In this document: positions 34,474-42,274 of the stretch, piece after piece
Layout of the letters: every line of letters starts with the position of its first letter
Position numbering within the stretch: the first letter of the stretch is position 1
Source of the DNA: Streptomyces sp. NRRL B-24484
Lineage (GTDB): Bacteria > Actinomycetota > Actinomycetes > Streptomycetales > Streptomycetaceae
Direction: 5' to 3'
NCBI RefSeq assembly: GCF_000717715.1
Contig: NZ_JOAI01000005.1
Coordinates: 310,001 to 374,000, forward strand
Length of the DNA: 64,000 nucleotides
Notes under the pieces: generated by a model
What the model saw: only the letters and a program-made list of their open reading frames with translations
Database searches by the model: none
Told to the model about the DNA's origin: nothing
Program-made: the position numbers and the translations under genes

Positions 34474-36738
34474 TCAGATGAAGATCGGGACGGGGTTGAG
34501 GTCCTCCTCCCGGGTCGGCCGGTCGAGCCAGCCGAGGGCGAGCGGCACGTCGTAGAGGCGGCCGGGGGCGAAGCGGGCCCAGAAGTGCCGCATGCCGGGG
34601 ACGATCACCTTGGCGACCGGCAGGCCGACGTCGGGGCGGGTCTGGTCGAGCACCAGGAACTCCATGCCTCGTTCCTCGACGAGGCGTCGGGCGAGCCTGA
34701 GGTCGTCGGCGAGGTCGGTGCCGGCGAGTTCCGCCCAGCGGCCTGGGCCGGCGGCCGGGGCTGCGGGGTCGGGCAGCAGGTGCGGGTTGCCGGCGACGGT
34801 GGCCGTGGTCCACCAGGCCTTCTGCTCGGGGTCGGCGCCGGCGTAGCCGACCCGGCCCTCGGCGTCGCCGGCGACGGGGCCGAGGAACTGGTTCATCTCG
34901 GTGAGCGCCCGGGTGAGGGCGATGTGCGGGTCGAGGTGGGCGCCGAAGGCGATCAGGATGTCCTCGGCGGGCTTGTCGAGGCGCCGGGAGAACGCGCCGA
35001 CCACCGGGATGCCGAAGTCCGAGGTGAGGTCGAGCGCCCAGATCTCGCGCCGCAACCCCCGGTAGATGTCGCGGAGTTCGGCGGTGTACGGGTCGCCGAA
35101 GGCATCCAGGTCGACGGCGGGCCGCTGCACCCGGTTGTACCACCAGAGGGCGACGGCGTCGCGTTCGACGAGTTCCAGGAAGCCCTGCAGGGCGGCGTCC
35201 TCGAAGGAGGTCCCTGCCGCGCAGCCGTTGGAGTCGCCGGCGGCGAAGAAGCCGTGGCGGTGCCGGTAGCCGTAGTACAGCGACATGGTGGGCAGCCAGC
35301 GGGTGCGCTGCTCGGTGAGCGACCAGGCGGGCGACCATTCGATCCGGTCGTCCTCGCGGAACCGCTCGGGGACGGTGTTGAACATCGAGCGGCGGGCGTT
35401 CCAGCGGGCCCGCTCCTCGTACTGGCGGTCGCTGTAGAGCAGGGTGCGGGCGGGGTGGATCGCGGCGTCGCCGAGTTCGGTGAAGCTGGCGGTGCGGCGG
35501 GCCTCGTCGCCCTGGAAGACGCCGGAGTAGCGTTCCATCGCCTCGCCGAGGGCGCTGGCCCGGGCCTGGACGTCGGTGCGGCCCTTGCCGCAGCTCACCG
35601 AGCGCAGGCCGGTGCGCAGTTGGCGCAGGTCGCCGCTCTGCCGGGAGAGATTCTGCCCGGAAACGTACACCCGCAGGCCGGTGGGGGTGCGGGCGGCGGG
35701 CACGAGGGAGGTCACCACGCCCGTCACCGGGGAGAGTTGGGGCCGGTAGCGCTCCAGCATGTCCTCCGGGGAGGCGGAGCGGTGGCCGCCGTCGGCGGTG
35801 AAGGCCTTCAGCCGGGGGGCGAACTCGACGGGGGCGAGCTGGCGTTCGGCCATCAGGCCGGCCTCGCCGCAGGCCGGGCACTGCGGGCGGCGGACGAGCT
35901 TGTGGCGTTCGGCCTCCAGCAGGACGGTGTCGAAGGTGAGCACCACCGGCTCCGCGGGACGCACCCCGGCGAGCCACTTGGCGGCCTCCAGGGCGGCGAG
36001 CTGGGCGCCGGTGCCGAGGGTGGGGGCGAGGTGGGCGCCGGCGGTGGAGATCGGGGTGTCCTGGCCGAGCCGGTGCTGCAGGTAGCTGAGCGACTGGCGG
36101 TTGGCGGAGAGCCGGTGGGCGAGGCACTCCCAGCAGCCGGTGGCGTCCTGCCCGGCGTCCGGGGTCGCGGGGACGAAGACCGGGCCGACCCAGACGATCG
36201 AGCCGACCGGGCGGGCGAGCAGCCAGGGGCGGCCGCTCGCGCGGGCGGCGCGGTCCCGGTCGGCGAGGCCGGGGTGCAGGTAGTCCTCGGTGAGGGCGAC
36301 GGTGAACCCGGCGTCCTCGTCGACGGTGACGCCGGCGGCGGCGAGCGCGTCGAGGAAGGGCTGCGGGTCCAGGTCTCCGTACACCTCGACCCGGGCGCGG
36401 GAGGTGCGCAGCGCGGCGGAGGCGGCGGCGCCGTCCAGGCCGGCCATCTCCAGGTAGGCGGCGCCGGCCGGGTCGTCGACGGGACCGGCCGGGGCGAGGT
36501 AGCCGCGGTCGCGGAGGGTGCCGACGGCGCCGAGGACCTTGTCGGCGGGGACGGTGCCGTCCAGGGCGGCACCGATCTGCTCGGGGGTGCGGGTGCCGTC
36601 CAGCAGCGGGGCGAGGCACTGGGCGAGGGCGCCGTCGACCACGGAGACGCCGCGCTCGGAGACCAGGTAGACGGCCTCGCCGTCGACGACGTACGGGGTG
36701 TAGTGGCGTTTGAAGCCGATCGCGGTGGTGTCGGACAT
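34474..36738 (-). CDS. fused leader-binding/YcaO cyclodehydratase (TOMM synthase)
   Basis: A 754-residue protein. Residues 1-90 form a winged-helix leader-recognition (RRE-like) domain. Residues about 110-340 form an inactive E1/ThiF-like domain with a zinc tetrathiolate (GCWECL, Cys202/205; QCPACGE, Cys287/290). Residues about 370-754 form the YcaO domain, with ATP-site residues in SALGEAMERYSG (Glu399, Glu402, Arg403) and LELVERDA (Glu522, Glu525). Such fused enzymes turn Cys/Ser/Thr of a precursor into azolines with ATP. The C-terminus LNPVPIFI is a variant of the Pro-rich tail. The gene is 24 bp after the LanM gene. Confidence 0.92.
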   Translation of the reverse strand: MSDTTAIGFKRHYTPYVVDGEAVYLVSERGVSVVDGALAQCLAPLLDGTRTPEQIGAALDGTVPADKVLGAVGTLRDRGYLAPAGPVDDPAGAAYLEMAGLDGAAASAALRTSRARVEVYGDLDPQPFLDALAAAGVTVDEDAGFTVALTEDYLHPGLADRDRAARASGRPWLLARPVGSIVWVGPVFVPATPDAGQDATGCWECLAHRLSANRQSLSYLQHRLGQDTPISTAGAHLAPTLGTGAQLAALEAAKWLAGVRPAEPVVLTFDTVLLEAERHKLVRRPQCPACGEAGLMAERQLAPVEFAPRLKAFTADGGHRSASPEDMLERYRPQLSPVTGVVTSLVPAARTPTGLRVYVSGQNLSRQSGDLRQLRTGLRSVSCGKGRTDVQARASALGEAMERYSGVFQGDEARRTASFTELGDAAIHPARTLLYSDRQYEERARWNARRSMFNTVPERFREDDRIEWSPAWSLTEQRTRWLPTMSLYYGYRHRHGFFAAGDSNGCAAGTSFEDAALQGFLELVERDAVALWWYNRVQRPAVDLDAFGDPYTAELRDIYRGLRREIWALDLTSDFGIPVVGAFSRRLDKPAEDILIAFGAHLDPHIALTRALTEMNQFLGPVAGDAEGRVGYAGADPEQKAWWTTATVAGNPHLLPDPAAPAAGPGRWAELAGTDLADDLRLARRLVEERGMEFLVLDQTRPDVGLPVAKVIVPGMRHFWARFAPGRLYDVPLALGWLDRPTREEDLNPVPIFI

Positions 36739-36762
36739 GGCGGTCCCTCGGGTCTCGGGCGG

Positions 36763-39700
36763 TCAGCGCAGGGTGGCGAGCGGGGCGGTGGCGGGGTCGA
36801 GCAGGCGCAGCAACAGCAGGCCGACGGCGGCGGTGCCGTCCAGGGCGCCGAGGTTGATCCGGTCGTCGGCGGCCCGGTCGGGGTACCAGCGGCCGGTGGC
36901 CTCGCGGCGGGCGATCAGCTCGCCGACGAGCAGCCCGGCGGCCTCCCGGCCGTCGTAGAACGGGCCGGGCAGCAGCGCGTCGGCACCCTCGGGGACGGTG
37001 TGCAGCAGGCCGGCCTCGGCGGCGGTGAGCGCCTCGGCCGCGGTGGCGACCAGGTCGCGGGTGGTACGGCCGGCGATCTGTGCGGCGCCGACCGGCGGGG
37101 TGAGGGCGCCGAGTTCGGCGGGGTCGACGGTGCCGGCGCCGAGCGAGACGGCGGTGTCCAGGCAGGCGAGCCGGCCGGCCCGGGTCGCGGTGGCGAAGCG
37201 GTGGCCGCGGAGGCGTTCGCGGACGGTCTCGGGGGCGGCGAGCAGGCCGGGCGCCTCGCCGAGGGTGCGGGCGAGGGCGGCGGCGACCGAGTCGGGGCCG
37301 GCCGGGACGAGGTCGAGGAAGCCGTTGTCGGCCGGCTCCTCGCCCGGTTCGGCGGAGAGGGCGTCCAGTGCGGTGGCGGCCAGGGTGCGGATGCCGTCCT
37401 CGGTCGGCGCGTGGCCGGGGCCGGTGGCGCGGCGCAGCCGCAGCAGGTTGAGCAGCAGGCCTGCGGTGCCCATCGGGGTGTCGGGCTGCGGGGTGCGGGC
37501 GGGGCGTCCGGGGCGGGGTTCGGCGGGGGTGGCGACGGCGAGTGCGCCGGGCACCAGGGCCTGGGCGCGGGTGAGGAGTTCGGGTTCGCCGAGCAGGACG
37601 CCGGCGCGGGCGAGGGCGTGGATCAGCGAGCCGGGGCCGGCGAGTCCGCCGGGGACGGGGGCACCGGCGGCGAGCCGGGTGTCGGCGGCGAAGGCGAAGC
37701 CGCGCGGGGAGTCCGGGTCGATGAGGTCGGCGGCGGTGGTGAGGGCGTGCAGGGCGGCACGGTGGAAGCGGGGTTCGCCGGTGGCGGCCCAGAGTTCGGC
37801 GAGCAGCACGGCGAGGCCGGGGGTGCCGGTGACGAGGTCGAGGCCGAGCACCTCGACCTGGCGCAGGTTGGTGCCGGGGTACCAGCTCTGGCCGAGCCAG
37901 CCGTGCCCGCGCCGGTCGGCGAGGATGCGGTCGCCGACGGCGACGGCGTGGCCGAGGAGTTCGCCGGAACCAGGGGTGGCGGTACGGCGGGTGCGGGCGC
38001 CGGCCGGGGCGGGCCGTTCGGTGCCGGCCCGGGCGGCGTCGATGCAGCCGGTGAGGACGGCGAGGTGGGTGTCGAGGTCGAAGGTGTCGAGTTCGGCGAC
38101 CCGGTGCTGGAGGCGCTGCCAGCCGGTGCCCTGGAAGTGTCCGGGGATCTCCCGGCCGTCGGCGGTGAAGACCGAGGTGGAGGTGGTGAGCGAGCGAAAG
38201 AAGGGGATGTCGAGGACGCGGTAGGAGTCGAGTTCGGCGAGGACGACGTCCAGCAGGTCGCCGCGGCCGGGGTCGCCGGCCCGGGCGGTGACGGCGCCGT
38301 GCAGGGCGCCCGCGATGACCGTCTCGCGGGTGGCGCCGCTGTCGAGCGCGAGCGGGCTGGTCGAGGCGCGGACGATCTTGTAACCGTCCCAGGTGTGCCG
38401 CCAGATGTAGCGCACCCAGATGCCCCGGAAGGGCGCCAGCGGGCCGTCCGCGGAGGCGAGTTCGCCGCGCAGTGCGTACAGCGCGGCGTGCATCTCGCGG
38501 TAGCCGGCGGTCAGCTCGTCGGTGTACTGCCACGGGTCGGCGGTCTCGTCGCCGTGGACGGGCCGGTACGGGGGCAGCGGCAGGGCGGGCACGCCGGGGG
38601 CGACCTCCAGGCTGCCGACCCGGGAGAGGCAGCCGATGTCGAGGGCACCGGAGTGCTTGGCGGGCGTCCACGCCTGGAAGGCCATCGCGGTGCGCACCAC
38701 GGTGGACTCCAGCTCGTCGAGCAGGCCGTGCTGGCCGGGGCTGAGCACCGGCGGCGCCTGCACCCGCGGGTAGAGCAGGCACTCCAGGTCGATCAGGGCG
38801 GGGTGCTCGCCGTCGGCGACCAGGTTGTCGGCCCACAGGTCGCGGCCCTCCAGCAGCTGGACGAGCCGGATCGTCATGCCGAGCCGCCGGTAGAAGCGGG
38901 CGAAGCCGCCGCGGTCCGCGCAGGGGCGGTGCGGGACGAGCTCCTCCCAGCCGTAGTCGCTCTCGCAGTCGGCGGCGAGCGAGGCGCCGTGGCCGTCGTC
39001 GCCGCGGTCGCTGCGCAGCAGCACGGTGCGCACCGGCAGGTCGAGCGGGAGGTCCCGGTTGAGCCGGCGGACGAGGTCGAGGTAGGCGGCGGCGTGCCGC
39101 ATGTCCTTGGGCTTGTAGACGACGGCCCGGCCCGTCGCGAAGTGCAGCAGGGCGACCGAGCGGCCGCCGGCGTGCCGGTCGCCGGCGTCGCCGCGGACCC
39201 GGTCGAGCGGGCCCGGGTCCGCGCCCTCCCAGAGCTGTTCGACGAGCAGCGCCCGGTCGGCGGCGAGCCGGGCGAACAGCTCGGTCTGCACGTGCTGCCA
39301 CTGCCGGCAGACGGTGCCGACCAGGTAGGCGAGGGCGGGCAGCCGCTCCAGCCGGGCGAGCCAGCCCTCGGCGGAGGTGTCCAGGCCGCCGGCGGCGTCC
39401 CAGTCGGTGGCGCGCGGGCGGCCGGTGGCGGCCTGCAGCTCGTGGCAGAGCGAGAGGTTGCAGGCCTCGGTGAGCCGGGTGGTCAGGGCGTCGGCCAGGT
39501 CTTTGCGGGCCCGGTCGGTGACCGGGACGCCGAGGATCCCGCCGGGCCCGTCGGGCAGCAGCGCCCGGGCGGCGGCCCCGAAGGCTGCGGTGAGGGCGCC
39601 GGGCGCGGAGGTCTCCGGGCCGGGTGCGGCGGGCAGGGTGCGCAGGAAGGCGGCGAGGGCGAGCGCCCAGGGCGGCAGCGCGGCCGCGTCGGCGAGGACG

Positions 39701-40032
39701 ACCGGGCGCAGGCCGTCGCCGAGCGGCCGGCCGGTCTCCGCGAGGTGGTCGAGCAGGACGCCGGCGCCGCCGTGGCCGCCGGCGGCGCGGCGCAGCCAGG
39801 TGTCGACGGCGGCGGCGCGGGTCCGCCGGTCCTCGTCCGGGTCGGGGGCGAAGTGCGCGGTGCCGTCCGCCCGGGCGGCGGCCCGGTCCTCGAAGGAGGC
39901 CGCGGCGGCCACCACGGCGCGCAGCCGCTCGTCGCCCCGGGCGGTGCCGGGGAGCAGCCGGGCGGGGCCGTCGGCACCCTCGTCGGCGGCTGCGTCGGCG
40001 GGGCGGAGCCAGGTCTGCAGGTCGAGCGACAT
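36763..40032 (-). CDS. LanM-family enzyme with intact elimination site and degenerate LanC domain
   Basis: A 1089-residue protein of class II lanthipeptide synthetase build. The dehydratase part (about 150-650) has the VYKPKD lysines (about 307/309). Its kinase motif reads GRDLWADN, which by spacing aligns to the CylM D-x-H-x-x-N: Asp398 and Asn403 are kept, but the His is Trp400. The following LIDLE Asp415 is kept. The elimination pair is present in RYIWRHTWDGY (Arg541, Thr547). The LanC-like part (about 700-1080) ends normally but has no Cys-His-Gly or other zinc-ligand motif; its few Cys are in unrelated places. I infer a Ser/Thr dehydratase with little or no thioether cyclase activity. 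The start is ATG 40032 behind AGGAGA, and the gene is one base after the ABC gene. Confidence 0.9.
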   Translation of the reverse strand: MSLDLQTWLRPADAAADEGADGPARLLPGTARGDERLRAVVAAAASFEDRAAARADGTAHFAPDPDEDRRTRAAAVDTWLRRAAGGHGGAGVLLDHLAETGRPLGDGLRPVVLADAAALPPWALALAAFLRTLPAAPGPETSAPGALTAAFGAAARALLPDGPGGILGVPVTDRARKDLADALTTRLTEACNLSLCHELQAATGRPRATDWDAAGGLDTSAEGWLARLERLPALAYLVGTVCRQWQHVQTELFARLAADRALLVEQLWEGADPGPLDRVRGDAGDRHAGGRSVALLHFATGRAVVYKPKDMRHAAAYLDLVRRLNRDLPLDLPVRTVLLRSDRGDDGHGASLAADCESDYGWEELVPHRPCADRGGFARFYRRLGMTIRLVQLLEGRDLWADNLVADGEHPALIDLECLLYPRVQAPPVLSPGQHGLLDELESTVVRTAMAFQAWTPAKHSGALDIGCLSRVGSLEVAPGVPALPLPPYRPVHGDETADPWQYTDELTAGYREMHAALYALRGELASADGPLAPFRGIWVRYIWRHTWDGYKIVRASTSPLALDSGATRETVIAGALHGAVTARAGDPGRGDLLDVVLAELDSYRVLDIPFFRSLTTSTSVFTADGREIPGHFQGTGWQRLQHRVAELDTFDLDTHLAVLTGCIDAARAGTERPAPAGARTRRTATPGSGELLGHAVAVGDRILADRRGHGWLGQSWYPGTNLRQVEVLGLDLVTGTPGLAVLLAELWAATGEPRFHRAALHALTTAADLIDPDSPRGFAFAADTRLAAGAPVPGGLAGPGSLIHALARAGVLLGEPELLTRAQALVPGALAVATPAEPRPGRPARTPQPDTPMGTAGLLLNLLRLRRATGPGHAPTEDGIRTLAATALDALSAEPGEEPADNGFLDLVPAGPDSVAAALARTLGEAPGLLAAPETVRERLRGHRFATATRAGRLACLDTAVSLGAGTVDPAELGALTPPVGAAQIAGRTTRDLVATAAEALTAAEAGLLHTVPEGADALLPGPFYDGREAAGLLVGELIARREATGRWYPDRAADDRINLGALDGTAAVGLLLLRLLDPATAPLATLR

Positions 40033-40033
40033 C

Positions 40034-42274
40034 TCACATCTCCTGGAGTCGGGCGAGGCGGGTGAACAGCGGGTCGGTGCCGAGCAGTTCGTCGTACGTG
40101 CCGGCGGCGGTGACCCGCCCGCCGGAGAGCACGTGGATGCGGTCGGCGGTGCGGACGGTGCTGAGCCGGTGGGCGATGACGATGCGGGTGGTGTCGAGGC
40201 CGGCGACGGCCTCGGCGACCTTGCGCTGGGTGGCGTTGTCGAGGGCGGAGGTGGCCTCGTCGAGCAGCAGCACGGCGGGCCGGCGGACGAGGGCGCGGGC
40301 CAGCAGCAGCCGCTGGACCTGGCCGCCGGAGAAGCCCTGGGCGTCCTCGCCGATCCGGGTGCCGAGGCCGAGCGGCAGGCGGCGCAGGTCGTCGGCGATG
40401 CCGGCGAGTTCGGCGGCCTCCCAGATGCGGTCCTCGGTGACCTCGCTGTCGGTGCCGGCGAGGTTCTCCAGCAGCGAGCCGCGCAGCATCCGGCCGTGCT
40501 GGAGGACGGCGCCGAGCCGGCGGCGGACCAGTCGGGCGTCGAGCGTGGCGAGGTCGCGGCCGTCGTAGCGGACGGTGCCGGACTCCGGCTGCTCGAAGCC
40601 GAGCAGCAGCCGGACGAGGGTGGACTTGCCGGCGCCGGACGGGCCGACCACGGCGACGAGTTCGCCGGGTGCGGCGTGCAGCGAGACGCCGTCCAGGGCG
40701 GGGGCGGCGGTGCCCGGGTAGCGGAACACCGCGTTCTCCAGGGCGACCTCGCCGCCGAGCGGGCCCGGGTCGGCGAGCGCCCCGCGGCGCTCGCTCGGTC
40801 CGGACTCGGCGAGGATCGGCCGCAGCCGGTGCAGCACGGGGGCGATGCCGTACGCACCGGCGGCGGCGTGGGTGACCTGGCCGAGCGCCATGGCGATCTG
40901 GCCGGCCGCGACACCGGCGGCCATCAGGTGCCCGGACGGGGTGTCCCCGGCCGCCGTCGCGCCCGCCAGCAGCACCGCCAGCAGCAGCGGCTGCAGGGCG
41001 GCGGTCAGCGCGCCCGCCGCGGCGTCGGCCCGCTGGGCGGCGGCGTCGGCCCGCTTCTGCGCGGCGAAGGGCACCGCCCAGCGGGCGAAGGCCTGGATCT
41101 CCCGGCCCGCCGTCTGGATCTTGTCGATGCCGAGCAGCAGCCCGTACAGCACGCCCTGCAGCCGGCCGTGCAGGGCGAACACCTCGCTCTCGTACCGCTG
41201 CCGGCGGCGGCCGAGGGCCAGCAGCAGCCCGGTGACCACCAGGACGGCGAGCAGCAGCAGCGCGCCGAGCCACGGGTCGACCAGCAGCAGCACGGTCAGC
41301 CCGGAGGTGGCGAACACCGCGCCGAGCACGGCGCCGACCAGCACCTCGGACATCGCCTGGCGGGCCTGGGCGACGGCGTTCGCCCGGTGCACCAGGTCGC
41401 CGGTGGTGAAGTCGCGGAAGAACCGGGCGTCGTGGCCCAGCAGCCGGTCCCAGACGGCCGGTTCCAGTGCGGACTGCACCCGCCCGGTCAGCCGGACGGC
41501 CGCCGTGTTGCGGACGAGCACCAGCAGCCAGGACGCCGCCACCGCCGACCCCAGCAGCAGGGCCAGCCAGCGGACGGGGTGCCGGTCCGCCGCGAGCAGC
41601 TTCGGCAGCAGCACACCGGTGCTGAGCGGCACCAGCAGGCCGAGCAGGGCCGCGGCCAGGCCGGCCGCGGTGAGCCGGCCGAGGTCCCGGCGGGCACCCG
41701 GGACGGCCAGCACGAACCGGGCCAGCCCGGCCGGACCGAGCGCACCGGGCGGCAGCGGCGGGTACAGCAGCAGTGCCCGCCGCTGCAGCGCCACCCGGTG
41801 CTTGCGGCCGGCGGGTCGGGCGCCCGCCGGGTCGTACCGCCGGTGGCCGCCGGACGGGCGCGGCACCAGCGCGATCGGACGGCCGTCGTCCGCGGCGAAC
41901 CCGACCACCGGGCCGGCCAGCCCGGCCGGGTCGCCGTACCCGTCCGGGCACTCCGGCAGGGTGATCGGGCGGGACCGCACCCCGGCCGACCGCAGCAGCG
42001 CGGCCAGCGGGTCACGGGCCGTCCGCACCGCGGCGGGCAGGTCCGCGGGCGGCCGGCCGTCCTCGCTGCGGAGGCCCGGCGGGTCGAGGCCGAGCGCGTC
42101 GAGGACGGCCCGGGCCCGGTCGGCCGGCTCGGTGGCGGCGGGCGGCGGTGCGGCGGCCGCCGGGCCCGCGGTGTGCAGCTCGCCGAGGGCGGCGGCCAGC
42201 GCCGCCCGGTTGGCGGCGGCGGTGGCGGCCGGACCCGAGGTTGCGGGGGCCGCCGGGGTCGTCGCGGTGGTCAT
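40034..42274 (-). CDS. NHLM-type ABC exporter (permease-ATPase)
   Basis: A 746-residue protein. The about 200-residue N-terminal cytoplasmic region lacks a peptidase Cys. Six hydrophobic helices (about 205-470) are followed by an ABC ATPase (VVGPSGAGKSTLVRLLLGFE, about 545; FSGGQVQRLLLARALVRRPA; VLLLDEATSALD). This matches the ATP-binding partner of NHLM bacteriocin export pairs, which forms a heterodimer with a C39-containing exporter. It overlaps the C39 gene by four bases (ATGA). Plasma membrane; role is export of the modified peptide. Confidence 0.88.
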   Translation of the reverse strand: MTTATTPAAPATSGPAATAAANRAALAAALGELHTAGPAAAAPPPAATEPADRARAVLDALGLDPPGLRSEDGRPPADLPAAVRTARDPLAALLRSAGVRSRPITLPECPDGYGDPAGLAGPVVGFAADDGRPIALVPRPSGGHRRYDPAGARPAGRKHRVALQRRALLLYPPLPPGALGPAGLARFVLAVPGARRDLGRLTAAGLAAALLGLLVPLSTGVLLPKLLAADRHPVRWLALLLGSAVAASWLLVLVRNTAAVRLTGRVQSALEPAVWDRLLGHDARFFRDFTTGDLVHRANAVAQARQAMSEVLVGAVLGAVFATSGLTVLLLVDPWLGALLLLAVLVVTGLLLALGRRRQRYESEVFALHGRLQGVLYGLLLGIDKIQTAGREIQAFARWAVPFAAQKRADAAAQRADAAAGALTAALQPLLLAVLLAGATAAGDTPSGHLMAAGVAAGQIAMALGQVTHAAAGAYGIAPVLHRLRPILAESGPSERRGALADPGPLGGEVALENAVFRYPGTAAPALDGVSLHAAPGELVAVVGPSGAGKSTLVRLLLGFEQPESGTVRYDGRDLATLDARLVRRRLGAVLQHGRMLRGSLLENLAGTDSEVTEDRIWEAAELAGIADDLRRLPLGLGTRIGEDAQGFSGGQVQRLLLARALVRRPAVLLLDEATSALDNATQRKVAEAVAGLDTTRIVIAHRLSTVRTADRIHVLSGGRVTAAGTYDELLGTDPLFTRLARLQEM

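Noticed and set aside
34412..39301. A minus-strand frame of about 1600 codons overlapping YcaO and LanM
   Set aside because: It is Arg/Pro/Ala-rich and out of phase with the two genes whose motifs are all in the other frames.
34051..40065. A plus-strand open frame of about 2000 codons opposite the RiPP enzymes
   Set aside because: It is Gly/Asp/Val/Gln-rich with no domain motif and mirrors the minus-strand YcaO and LanM genes; long antisense frames are usual at this GC content.
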